A DNA stretch of 20,814 nt from an uncultured Erythrobacter sp. GTDB taxonomy: Bacteria; Pseudomonadota; Alphaproteobacteria; Sphingomonadales; Sphingomonadaceae. The stretch covers positions 1 to 20,814 of the forward strand of contig CAMYIQ010000315.1 in the NCBI GenBank assembly GCA_947258465.1. Direction: 5' to 3'. The notes under the pieces were generated by a model. That model saw only the letters and a program-made list of their open reading frames with translations. It had not been told where the DNA came from and did no database searches. The position numbers were made by a program, and so were the translations under genes. Position 1 is the stretch's first letter. The number at the start of each line of letters is the position of its first letter. Below are positions 7,145-13,921 of the stretch, piece by piece.

Positions 7145-7297
7145 CTAGAACAACAGCTCGACCTGGATCATATCGTGGACGTAAACCATGATCGCCACGA
7201 TCGTATCGTCCGATGCTGCTGTCCCGAGGCTGCCGAAGACACCCGCTGCCCCTTCCAGTTCCGCCAGGCTGGCCAAATCGATCTTGGGTAAAGTCAT
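7145..7297 (-). CDS. 50-residue peptide gene heading the cassette (precursor-like)
   Basis: A 153-base minus-strand gene starting at ATG 7295-7297. On the coding strand AGGAG lies six bases before the ATG, the clearest ribosome site of this cassette. The peptide begins MTLPKIDLASLAELEG, a Leu-rich, probably amphipathic helix with acidic residues. It then has a Gly-rich hinge (AGVFGSLG, about 18-25), an acidic SDD at 29-31, and a very hydrophobic end (TIVAIMVYVHDM, about 32-43) finishing in VELLF. There is no cysteine, no signal peptide and no Arg/Lys after Lys5. This leader-hinge-core look, with two larger genes 16 bases behind it, resembles a modified-peptide precursor. A small structural partner of the HEAT protein is an alternative. 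Existence as a gene is fairly well supported; function is not. Confidence 0.68.
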   Translation of the reverse strand: MTLPKIDLASLAELEGAAGVFGSLGTAASDDTIVAIMVYVHDMIQVELLF

Positions 7298-7429
7298 GAA
7301 ATGCTCCTGCAATTCGGCGGACCCCGACCCGACGCCCCCGTCCACCGACGACAAAGCTGGCGGCAAGGAACGTCGAACTGAAATTAAAACATTGAAAGCC
7401 CCGGATTTGTGCGGCTATCGCACTCGGCA
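7298..7429. promoter_or_regulatory. Divergent intergenic region between peptide cassette and thioesterase genes
   Basis: The 132 bases must drive the minus-strand cassette, and perhaps the plus-strand thioesterases. Bases about 7378-7393 (GAACTGAAATTAAAAC region) are the most AT-rich patch nearby and a likely melting region. I find no convincing -35/-10 pair on either strand. A GGAAC at 7367-7371 lacks a partner CGTT at the right distance. Confidence 0.4.
7303..7307 (-). promoter_or_regulatory. Strong Shine-Dalgarno site deciding the peptide start
   Basis: The coding strand reads GCAGGAGCATTTC directly before ATG 7295-7297. AGGAG is separated from the ATG by about six bases. This selects the MTLPKIDL start over the longer upstream in-frame ATG at 7364-7366, which would add a Gly/Ser-rich stretch that looks untranslated. 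Confidence 0.7.
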
Positions 7430-7876
7430 ATGAGCGAAGACGCGCGAAAATTCGATCCATCGAAGGCGATTCCCTTCCTTGCGGGTCGGGGACATGCAGG
7501 CTGGCTCGGGCTGCAATATTCCGATCACGGCGACGACTGGGTCGAACTCGAACTGCCCTGGCGCGAGGATCTGCTCGGCGAGGAAGGACAGCGAGTGCTG
7601 GCTTCCGGCCCCATTCTCAGCCTGATGGATATGGCCAGCGGCATGGCAATCTGGCGCGCGATGGACGATTTCTCCGCCATCGCGACGCTCGATCTGCGCG
7701 TCGATTACGTCCGCCCTGCCCGCGAAGGAGCCAGCGTGTTCGGCCGTTCGCAATGCTATCGCCTTACGCGCAGCGCCGCCTTCGTCCGCGGTTTGGCCCA
7801 TGACGGCGACGCCGGGGATCCGGTGGCCCATATCCAGGCCGTCTTCATGAAAATCGCTGCGGCGCCAAGGCTCTGA
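7430..7876 (+). CDS. PaaI-type hotdog-fold thioesterase (first of a pair)
   Basis: A 148-residue protein with the hotdog thioesterase pattern: GWLGLQYSDHGDDWVELELP strands, the long central helix SGPILSLMDMASGMAIWRA with the acidic catalytic candidate in SLMDMASG, then TLDLRVDYVRPAREG and AHIQAVFMK. These enzymes hydrolyse acyl-CoA or aryl-CoA thioesters in the cytosol; the substrate is unknown. ATG 7430 was preferred to an in-frame GTG at 7409, though neither has a good ribosome site. The stop is one base before the start of the second hotdog gene, so the two are coupled. Confidence 0.82.
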   Translation: MSEDARKFDPSKAIPFLAGRGHAGWLGLQYSDHGDDWVELELPWREDLLGEEGQRVLASGPILSLMDMASGMAIWRAMDDFSAIATLDLRVDYVRPAREGASVFGRSQCYRLTRSAAFVRGLAHDGDAGDPVAHIQAVFMKIAAAPRL

Positions 7877-7877
7877 C

Positions 7878-8285
7878 ATGGCTCAAGAAATCGAAGCTCT
7901 TACACCCTATGCCCGTTCGCTCGGCATTACGATCGAAAGCTGGGAAGAGGGCACACCCATTCTTTCGGTCCCGTTCGACAAAATGGTCGAAGGCCGACCC
8001 GAGCATTATCACGGGGGCGCGACGGGCGGCCTTCTGGAAACGGCGGGCTACGCCGCGCTGCGCGCGGAACTCGGCCGGCAGGGCCGGGCAGCCATGCTCA
8101 AGCCGATCAACATCACGGTGCAGTATCTGGCGGCCGGCAAAAGCCGGACCAGCCATGCCGTGGGCCGCGTGACGAAGCTCGGTCGGCGGAGCGCCAATAT
8201 TACGGTCGAGGCATGGCAGGACGAACGCACCCGCCCGATCGCGACGGCGGTGATGAACGTTCTGATGACAGACCCGGACGATTAA
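7878..8285 (+). CDS. PaaI-type hotdog-fold thioesterase (second of a pair)
   Basis: A 135-residue hotdog protein distinct in sequence from its upstream neighbour. EHYHGGATGGLLETAGYAAL is the HGG helix motif of PaaI-type thioesterases, with Glu in the catalytic position. It is followed by INITVQYLAAGKSR and the closing strands GRVTKLGRRSANITVEAW and AVMNVLM. Hotdog proteins form dimers and tetramers, so two adjacent, coupled, diverged copies may form a mixed complex; that is inference. The TAA stop shares the sequence TTAA with the stop of the convergent penicillin-binding protein gene. Confidence 0.83.
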   Translation: MAQEIEALTPYARSLGITIESWEEGTPILSVPFDKMVEGRPEHYHGGATGGLLETAGYAALRAELGRQGRAAMLKPINITVQYLAAGKSRTSHAVGRVTKLGRRSANITVEAWQDERTRPIATAVMNVLMTDPDD

Positions 8286-10483
8286 TTCCGCGCGTCCTCT
8301 TCCACTTCGCCCAGTCGCTCGTCACGGCGGTTGCGGATGGCCTCGTAACGGCGCTCGTCGGCCCGCCTGCGCGCGCCTTCGATAGCCTCCTCGTCCATCG
8401 TCACACCGCCTTCGCCGAAGGTGATGTCCACCGGGATACCATCGATCTCCGTCGAAAGGACCGCTTCGCCATCGCGGATGCGCAGGCGTGAGTTGCCGTC
8501 ACCGATCGGAATGTCCTCCAGATCGGGCACGTCCTGCGGTTCGATCGGTGTCCCTGGATCATCCTGTTCGCGCGGGGCGGGCTGGCTCGGTGCCGCTTTC
8601 ACATTCATCGCACGGTTCATGAATTGGCGCCAAATCCGCGCCGGCAAGCCGCCGCCGCTGATCCCGCCCGCAAGCGGCGAATTGTCGTCATTGCCGATCC
8701 ATACGCCGACCACGAGATCGCCTGCATATCCGACGAACAGCGCATCGCGATTGTCCTGCGTGGTCCCGGTCTTGCCATAGTTCGGTCCGCGCAGCATCGC
8801 CGCCCGGCCGGTGCCCTCGTTGATCGCAGCGCGCAGCATCCGCTCCATTTCGGAATGGGTCGAGCCCGACAGGCTCGAGGGGCCATCCCACAGGTTTTCG
8901 AAAAAGCCGCGTTCCGGCCGCGCGAAGGCATGCGGCTCGACCGGATATTCGTTTGCCGCCACCGCCGCATAGGCGGAGGTCAATTCGAGCAGCGACATGG
9001 TCGATGTGCCAAGAGCAAGACTCGGATCGCCCTTGGGCAGCGGAGACCGCACGCCGAGGTCGCGCGCCGTCGCAATCACCTTCTCGCTTCCCACCTCGCC
9101 CAGCAGTCGAACCGCGGCAACATTGCTCGACTGCGCGAAGGCCTGTTCCAGCGTCAGACTTTCCGAATAGCGCTCGCCTACGTTTTTGGGTCGATAGCTC
9201 CCTTCGGCAATTTCGGTATTGGCGATCCGGTCCTCCGGGCTCCAACCGGCGCGCAACGCGGCCAGATAGACGAACAGCTTGAAAGTCGATCCGGGCTGGC
9301 GCTTGGCCTGCGTTGCACGGTTGAACGGCGATTTTGCGTAGTCCTTGCCGCCGACCATCGCCACGACCTCGCCATTGCGCCGCATCGCGACCAGCGCGAC
9401 CTGCGCCTCGCCCAGCGGCGCGCGCTGCGTCACTTGCCGGGCAATGTTCTGCAACCGGCTGTCGAGCGTGGTGGTCAGTGTCTGGCGGGCATAGCCCTGT
9501 TCGGTGGAGTCGCGCGCTTCGGGCAGCGCCCAATCGGCGAAATAGGTACCCGTAGGAAGATCGTTACGTGTCCGCACATCGAGCGCTGGCGGCTTCATCT
9601 CGCGCGCTTCCGCCTCGGTGATATATCCGGCGGCGACCATCGACTGGACGACGATCCGCATGCGTCTTTCGGCTCGGTCGTAATGCTTGGTCGGCGCATA
9701 GGCGCTCGGCGCCTGCAACAGCCCGGCCAGCATTGCCGCCTGATTGGGTTTGAGGTTCTCGGGCTTGCGATAGAAATAGTGCAGGCTCGCCGCGCGCAGA
9801 CCGTAGACGTTGTCGCCGAAATAGGCGTTGGAAAGATAGCGACTGAGGATTTCGTCCTTGGTCAGCCAGCCTTCGAGCCACAAAGCGATCAGCGCCTCGC
9901 GGGCCTTGCGCGACAATGTGCGCTCGGGAGTGAGGAAGGTGAATTTGGCGAGCTGCTGGGTGATCGTGCTGCCACCACCGTTGCCGGTGAGAGCAGCGCG
10001 TGCGATGCCGCGCGGATCGACACCCCAATGCGAATAGAACCTCCGGTCCTCGGTCGCGAGGAAGGCTTCGATCACATGGGGCGGAAGGTCCGATACGACG
10101 ACCGGCTCGTCGGTAATCGCGCCATTGCGCGCGATGGGCGTACCGTCTGCGGCCAGCAGGGTGATCTGCGGTGCCGCGATCGGTTCGAGCGATTTCGACA
10201 GCGGCGCGGTGATCGCCAGCCAGGTAACCAGGACGATGAACAGGGCGAGGAGCCCTGCCAGAATGCGGCCCGCCCACCAGCGTTTGCGGCGCCCGCGCCA
10301 GTAGTCGCGCTGCCAGAAACGCAGGCGCTTCTTCTCTTCGGCGGCAAGCGCGCTGTCGAGCCGGTCGAGGCGGCTGTCCCAGTCCTCGTAATCGAGCCCG
10401 TCATGCGTGGCGTAATACCCGCGATGCGGGGAGAACTCCGCCTGCGGATCGGGCTTGCGCCGGAAGGAATCGAAAAGGCCCAT
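8282..10483 (-). CDS. Class A penicillin-binding protein (transglycosylase/transpeptidase, PBP1-type)
   Basis: A 733-residue bifunctional peptidoglycan synthase anchored in the inner membrane and acting in the periplasm. Residues 1-72 are a charged cytoplasmic tail ending in RGRRKRWW, followed by one membrane helix at about 73-93. The transglycosylase domain (about 110-290) has ATEDRRFYSHWG with Glu145, GGSTITQQLAK, and the family block AYFGDNVYGLRAAS. The transpeptidase domain (about 330-610) has all three motifs: STFK with Ser399, SSN at 452-454 and KTGTT at 571-575. A polar Pro/Asp/Glu/Arg tail of about 110 residues follows. Length and layout fit the family. It lies downstream of cobS on the same strand with an inverted repeat between them, and converges tail to tail with a thioesterase gene. 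Confidence 0.94.
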   Translation of the reverse strand: MGLFDSFRRKPDPQAEFSPHRGYYATHDGLDYEDWDSRLDRLDSALAAEEKKRLRFWQRDYWRGRRKRWWAGRILAGLLALFIVLVTWLAITAPLSKSLEPIAAPQITLLAADGTPIARNGAITDEPVVVSDLPPHVIEAFLATEDRRFYSHWGVDPRGIARAALTGNGGGSTITQQLAKFTFLTPERTLSRKAREALIALWLEGWLTKDEILSRYLSNAYFGDNVYGLRAASLHYFYRKPENLKPNQAAMLAGLLQAPSAYAPTKHYDRAERRMRIVVQSMVAAGYITEAEAREMKPPALDVRTRNDLPTGTYFADWALPEARDSTEQGYARQTLTTTLDSRLQNIARQVTQRAPLGEAQVALVAMRRNGEVVAMVGGKDYAKSPFNRATQAKRQPGSTFKLFVYLAALRAGWSPEDRIANTEIAEGSYRPKNVGERYSESLTLEQAFAQSSNVAAVRLLGEVGSEKVIATARDLGVRSPLPKGDPSLALGTSTMSLLELTSAYAAVAANEYPVEPHAFARPERGFFENLWDGPSSLSGSTHSEMERMLRAAINEGTGRAAMLRGPNYGKTGTTQDNRDALFVGYAGDLVVGVWIGNDDNSPLAGGISGGGLPARIWRQFMNRAMNVKAAPSQPAPREQDDPGTPIEPQDVPDLEDIPIGDGNSRLRIRDGEAVLSTEIDGIPVDITFGEGGVTMDEEAIEGARRRADERRYEAIRNRRDERLGEVEEDARN

Positions 10484-10489
10484 CGCCTA

Positions 10490-10511
10490 CTGTGTTAATC
10501 GAACAACACAG
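10490..10511. promoter_or_regulatory. Seven-base inverted repeat at the penicillin-binding protein start (operator-like)
   Basis: CTGTGTT at 10490-10496 is repeated in perfect inverse as AACACAG at 10505-10511. The eight-base centre contains TCGA. The dyad ends seven bases before the start codon at 10483 and lies wholly within the 49-base gap after cobS. There is no U-tract, so a terminator is unlikely. It could be a regulator binding site, or a hairpin shielding the ribosome site. Confidence 0.45.
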
Positions 10512-10532
10512 CAATTGATAGAGGGTGCCACC

Positions 10533-11525
10533 TTAACCCTTGCCGACCACGCTCTCGGGCAGCTCTTCGCCGAATACGCGCTGGTAGTATTCGGCGACCA
10601 GCATGCGTTCTTCCTCGTCGCATTTGTTGAGGAAGCTGAGGCGGAAGGAGAAGCCAACATCCTTGAAGATGGCGTAGTTCTGCGCCCAGGTGATGACGGT
10701 ACGCGGGCTCATCACCGTGCTGATATCGCCATTGATGAAGCCCTGCCGCGACAGATCGGCAACCTTGATCATATCGGCGAGGATCTTCGGATCGATATCC
10801 GGATTCTTCGCCTCGACGATTTCCTGCTCGGTTTCGGCGGGCAGGTAATTCAGACCGACCACGATGTTCCAGCGGTCCATCTGGCCCTGGTTGATCTGCT
10901 GGGTCCCGTGATACAGCCCGCTCGTATCGCCGAGGCCCACCGTATTGGCGGTGGCGAACAGGCGGAAATGCGGATCGGGGCGAATCACCCGGTTCTGATC
11001 GAGCAGGGTCAGCTTGCCCTGCTGTTCGAGAACGCGCTGGATCACGAACATCACGTCCGGGCGGCCCGCGTCATATTCGTCGAACACCAACGCGACCGGG
11101 TGCTGCAACGCCCAGGGCAGCAAGCCTTCGCGGAATTCGGTGACCTGCAAGCCGTCGCGCAGCACAATGGCATCGCGGCCGACCAGATCGATGCGGCTGA
11201 TATGCGCGTCGAGATTGATTCGGATACACGGCCAGTTGAGGCGCGCGGCGACCTGTTCGATATGGGTCGACTTGCCCGTGCCGTGATAGCCCTGCACCAT
11301 CACGCGGCGATCATGCGCAAAGCCGGCAAGGATCGCGAGCGTCGTGTCCGGATCGAAAACATAGGCTTCGTCGAGGTCGGGCGTACGCTCGTCCGGCTTG
11401 GAGAAAGCGGGCACCTGCCAGTCGATATCGATCCCGAAGGTCTCGCGCACATCGACGGTGATGTCGGGCGCGGCGAGCACGGTCTTGGCGGCGGCGTCGA
11501 AGGTCTTGTCGGTCATATCGTTCAT
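10533..11525 (-). CDS. cobS: CobS-type AAA+ ATPase (cobaltochelatase small subunit family)
   Basis: A 330-residue protein closely matching CobS, the AAA+ subunit that works with CobT to drive cobalt insertion by CobN in aerobic cobalamin synthesis. Motifs present are the RETFGID start region (about 27-33), Walker A GYHGTGKST (Lys85, Ser86), INLDAHISRIDLVGRD, Walker B ALVFDEYDAG (Asp149, Glu150), ATANTVGLGD (sensor 1) and TVMSPRTVITWAQN. ATG 11525 gives MNDMTDK; ATG 11516 is an alternative, and neither has a clear ribosome site. No cobT follows, although cobS and cobT are usually adjacent. Its actual role here could be chelatase-independent, as CobS/CobT-like proteins also occur without a cobalamin pathway; the window cannot decide. 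Confidence 0.93.
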   Translation of the reverse strand: MNDMTDKTFDAAAKTVLAAPDITVDVRETFGIDIDWQVPAFSKPDERTPDLDEAYVFDPDTTLAILAGFAHDRRVMVQGYHGTGKSTHIEQVAARLNWPCIRINLDAHISRIDLVGRDAIVLRDGLQVTEFREGLLPWALQHPVALVFDEYDAGRPDVMFVIQRVLEQQGKLTLLDQNRVIRPDPHFRLFATANTVGLGDTSGLYHGTQQINQGQMDRWNIVVGLNYLPAETEQEIVEAKNPDIDPKILADMIKVADLSRQGFINGDISTVMSPRTVITWAQNYAIFKDVGFSFRLSFLNKCDEEERMLVAEYYQRVFGEELPESVVGKG

Positions 11526-11632
11526 CGCGCGAAGCGGGTTAGACGGATGGATAGGTGGCTGCAAGCAACGAAATCGCGACATGGCCCAAGAGGCACTCGA
11601 CTCGCCACCCGAGCCACCGCATAGTCGTCCCG

Positions 11633-12478
11633 ATGCCGCCGACACCGCTTTCCGAACGCCTCCGCCTCAAGCTCGTCGAGCGGGTACGCGGCGTGTTCAA
11701 CGACGTCGAAGGCGGACAGAAGCCGGTGCCCCCGTCCGACGAGGCACTGTTCGAGCGGGACAGTCCGATCCGCATGGTCCATGCCGATATCGTCGCGATG
11801 ATGGTCGGCGGAATCCGAGGCCTGTTGCTACAGATGCTCCATCCGCATGCGCTCCAGGGGGTGCTCGATCATTCGAACTTCCGCAGCGACATGCATGGCC
11901 GGTTGCGACGGACCGCACGTTTCATTGCGGTTACATCCTTCGGCCACCGCGACGACGCCATGGACGCGATCGAGCGGGTAAACCGAATTCACGCCCGCGT
12001 TTCCGGGACACTGCCCGACGGCTCTCCCTATTCGGCCACCGACCCGCGCACCCTCGCCTGGGTCCACGTTGCCGAGGCGACCAGCTTTCTCGCCGCCTAC
12101 ATCCGCCACGTGAAACCGGACATGCACGGAGCCGAGCAGGACGAATACTATCGCCAATTCGCTCTTGTCGCCCATGCTTTGGGGGCCGATCCGGTGCCGG
12201 AAAACCGCCGCGAGGCCGAAACGATATTTCGCGATCTGCGCGCCGACCTGACGAGTTCGTCGGCCGCGCGCGAGATTGCCCAGCTCGTGCTTACCCAGCG
12301 CCCCGAAGGCTCGCCCCCGGCCGTCCAGACCCTGCTAGGGGCGGAAGCAGTCGCCCTGCTCCCGCCTTTCGCCCGCTCGATGCTCGGCCTGGACCGACCG
12401 GGCCTCGCGGCGATACCGGCACGCGCGGCGACATGGGGCATGGGCAAAACGCTGCGCTGGGCCTTCCGACAAGGCTAG
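11633..12478 (+). CDS. DUF2236 / MpaB-family oxygenase-like protein
   Basis: A 281-residue protein of the DUF2236 family, related to fungal MpaB and bacterial latex-clearing proteins, some of which are heme b oxygenases. Family blocks visible are MLHPHALQGVLDHSNF (about 68-83, with the candidate heme-ligand His residues), MHGRLRRTARFIAVTSFG, GTLPDGSPYSATDPRTLAWVH-like residues at about 124-144, and the AEATSFLAAY helix. The substrate is unknown. ATG 11633 lacks a ribosome site; the frame is open upstream to GTG 11555, which has AGG before it, so the start is uncertain. It lies on the plus strand between cobS and the J-domain gene, which are often neighbours in alphaproteobacteria. The stop lies in the palindrome GGCTAGCC (12473-12480). 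Confidence 0.83.
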   Translation: MPPTPLSERLRLKLVERVRGVFNDVEGGQKPVPPSDEALFERDSPIRMVHADIVAMMVGGIRGLLLQMLHPHALQGVLDHSNFRSDMHGRLRRTARFIAVTSFGHRDDAMDAIERVNRIHARVSGTLPDGSPYSATDPRTLAWVHVAEATSFLAAYIRHVKPDMHGAEQDEYYRQFALVAHALGADPVPENRREAETIFRDLRADLTSSSAAREIAQLVLTQRPEGSPPAVQTLLGAEAVALLPPFARSMLGLDRPGLAAIPARAATWGMGKTLRWAFRQG

Positions 12479-12547
12479 CCAAGGCAATTGCGTGCCGGGT
12501 TCCATCATCCGCGCGGCGCGAAGAGCGTGATACCGTCCCCGCTCTGC

Positions 12548-12572
12548 GGAACCCGAAGCGCGGAAGTCGTTT
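12548..12572 (+). promoter_or_regulatory. Possible EcfG-type general stress promoter before the DUF302 gene
   Basis: GGAAC (12548-12552) and CGTTT (12568-12572) are 15 bases apart. The alphaproteobacterial EcfG consensus is GGAAC, 16-17 bases, then CGTT, so this is one base short. It is correctly placed and oriented, 22 bases before the start codon. The remaining part of the 116-base gap 12479-12594 holds nothing else I recognise. Confidence 0.3.
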
Positions 12573-12582
12573 GTTGTAGAAA

Positions 12583-12589
12583 AAGGAGG
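12583..12589 (+). promoter_or_regulatory. Full-consensus Shine-Dalgarno site supporting a TTG start
   Basis: AAGGAGG lies five bases before TTG 12595. It decides the start of the DUF302 gene in favour of TTG over the internal ATG at 12619. Confidence 0.75.
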
Positions 12590-12594
12590 CGCCC

Positions 12595-12987
12595 TTGTCG
12601 TATTATCTGTCTACCCACATGCACGAAACTTTCGAGGATGCGATGCCGCAGGTCGAACGTGCCTTGGCGGATCAGGGCTTCGGCATCGTCACCCGGATCG
12701 ACATGAGCGCGACGTTCAAGGACAAGCTGGGCAAGGATTTCCGGCCCTATACCATCCTCGGTGCATGCAATCCGGAGGCGGCGCATGCCGCTCTGCAGCT
12801 CGAAGACAAAGTCGGCACCATGCTGCCCTGCAATGTGATCGTGCAACAGGTTCACAAGGGCCTGGTAGAAGTCGCCGCCATCGATCCGGTCGCTTCGATG
12901 CAGGCAATCGACAATCCCGATCTCGACCGGGCGGCCCGCGAAATCCGGAACAAGCTGGCAGCCGCGATCGACATGCTCGGGGGCTAG
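12595..12987 (+). CDS. DUF302 domain protein
   Basis: A 130-residue protein matching DUF302: SYYLSTHMHETFEDAMPQVE, ALADQGFGIVTRIDM, then KDFRPYTILGACNPEAAHAA and LLPCNVIV-like MLPCNVIVQQ, with Pro-Cys at the usual place. DUF302 proteins are small, structurally known and of unclear biochemical role; some lie beside thiol or redox genes. The start is TTG at 12595, chosen because of a perfect ribosome site. It may be under stress-sigma control. The TAG stop forms the palindrome CTAG with the stop of the convergent J-domain gene, so the two overlap by four bases. Confidence 0.88.
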   Translation: MSYYLSTHMHETFEDAMPQVERALADQGFGIVTRIDMSATFKDKLGKDFRPYTILGACNPEAAHAALQLEDKVGTMLPCNVIVQQVHKGLVEVAAIDPVASMQAIDNPDLDRAAREIRNKLAAAIDMLGG

Positions 12988-13577
12988 GCGATCGCGCGCG
13001 ATTTCCGCAGCATCTGGTAGGCTTCCACCACCCGGTTGAGCCGCGCCTCATATTGCCGATCGCCACCGTTTCGGTCGGGGTGATAGCGGCGCACCAGTTC
13101 CGAATAGCGTCGGCGCAGACGGCGGCGATCGGTGTCGAGGCCCAAACCCATCGCCTCCAGCGCTTCGGCCTCCTCGCGGCTGAAGCGGCCATCCATCGCC
13201 ATTTCCGCCTCGCGCCGGGCGCGGCTCTTGATTCCGGCCGCACGCGCCGAAATCGCATCGAGCGGATCGTCGAAATCGGCCCATCGGGGCATGCCATCGA
13301 CACCTGCGGTCGGTCGGAAGCTGGGGCTTTCGGTGCGCCAGCCCGCACCGGGGGCCTGCGCGGCGAAGACTTCCTCGGCGCTCATTCCCTCGAACCAGTC
13401 GTAGCCCGCGTTGAATTCGCGCACATGGTCGAGACACAGCCAGCGCCACTCGCCCGGACCGTCGAATCCATGCCCGCGCCCGCCCGGCGCGCGGAACTCG
13501 CCCGCCTCCTCGCAGGCGGGATGCGCGCACACTTTGTCGCTTTCTTCGTACCTTCCGTGAAACCTTGTCCGGCGCAT
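12984..13577 (-). CDS. J-domain (DnaJ-like) co-chaperone with N-terminal Cys/His site
   Basis: A 197-residue protein with its J domain at the C-terminus (about 135-195) rather than the N-terminus. RRYHPDRNGGD carries the HPD motif (His166-Asp168) needed to stimulate DnaK. The N-terminal part has Cys17, Cys22, Cys48 and His51 (VCAHPACEE and WLCLDHVREF), a likely zinc site. The same layout is known in alphaproteobacterial J-domain proteins encoded between bolA and cobS. It is divergent from bolA with about 59 bases between starts, and convergent with the DUF302 gene. The ATG at 13577 has no evident ribosome site. Its client is unknown. Confidence 0.88.
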   Translation of the reverse strand: MRRTRFHGRYEESDKVCAHPACEEAGEFRAPGGRGHGFDGPGEWRWLCLDHVREFNAGYDWFEGMSAEEVFAAQAPGAGWRTESPSFRPTAGVDGMPRWADFDDPLDAISARAAGIKSRARREAEMAMDGRFSREEAEALEAMGLGLDTDRRRLRRRYSELVRRYHPDRNGGDRQYEARLNRVVEAYQMLRKSRAIA

Positions 13578-13636
13578 TCGTTCTAGAATGGGGAGCGAAA
13601 CGCGCTATGCAAACCCCGAGAAGGAGAATCGAACCC

Positions 13637-13909
13637 GTGGCAGGTACCGTCCAACAGGAAATGGAACGCCTCTTGACCGATGCGTTCGAGCCCACCCGGC
13701 TCGAGGTAATCAACGACAGCGCCAAGCACTCCGGTCATGCGGGCGACGACGGCAGCGGAGAATCGCACTTTACCGTGGTGATCGAGGCCGCCGCCTTTGC
13801 CGAGAAGTCGCGTCTCGAGCGCCAGCGCATGGTCAACAAGGCGCTGGGCGACATCCCCGGCGAGCGGGTTCATGCCCTTGCCATTCAGGCCTCGGCACCC
13901 ACCAGTTAG
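13637..13909 (+). CDS. bolA: BolA family protein
   Basis: A 90-residue BolA protein. BolA-type proteins bind monothiol glutaredoxins and [2Fe-2S] clusters and affect iron homeostasis, morphology and stress responses. Visible are EMERLLTDAFEPTRLEVINDS (about 8-28), the Gly/His loop KHSGHAGDDGSGESHF with candidate ligand His residues, then VVIEAAAFAEKSRL and RQRMVNKAL, and the HALAIQASAP end that is highly typical. The start is GTG 13637, supported by AAGGAG at 13621-13626; the ATG at 13607 would add ten residues without support. Pirin follows after 12 bases, so the two are probably cotranscribed. Confidence 0.93.
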   Translation: MAGTVQQEMERLLTDAFEPTRLEVINDSAKHSGHAGDDGSGESHFTVVIEAAAFAEKSRLERQRMVNKALGDIPGERVHALAIQASAPTS

Positions 13910-13921
13910 GAGAGTAAACGC

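Noticed and set aside
7367..7371. GGAAC as a stress promoter -35 before the thioesterase genes.
   Set aside because: No CGTT occurs 15-18 bases downstream; the sequence there is AAAC/ACATT.
8624..10498. A 624-codon plus-strand frame across the penicillin-binding protein gene.
   Set aside because: It is the antisense shadow of a protein with intact transglycosylase and transpeptidase motifs; the translation itself has no recognisable domain.
10455..11624. A 389-codon plus-strand frame opposite cobS.
   Set aside because: The minus strand encodes a full CobS with Walker A and B; the plus frame is its shadow.
11523..11632. A promoter pair or operator between cobS and the DUF2236 gene.
   Set aside because: I could not find a -35/-10 pair or dyad good enough to name on either strand.
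12473..12480. GGCTAGCC palindrome at the end of the DUF2236 gene as a terminator or operator.
   Set aside because: Only eight bases with no loop or U-tract, and it contains the stop codon; probably chance.
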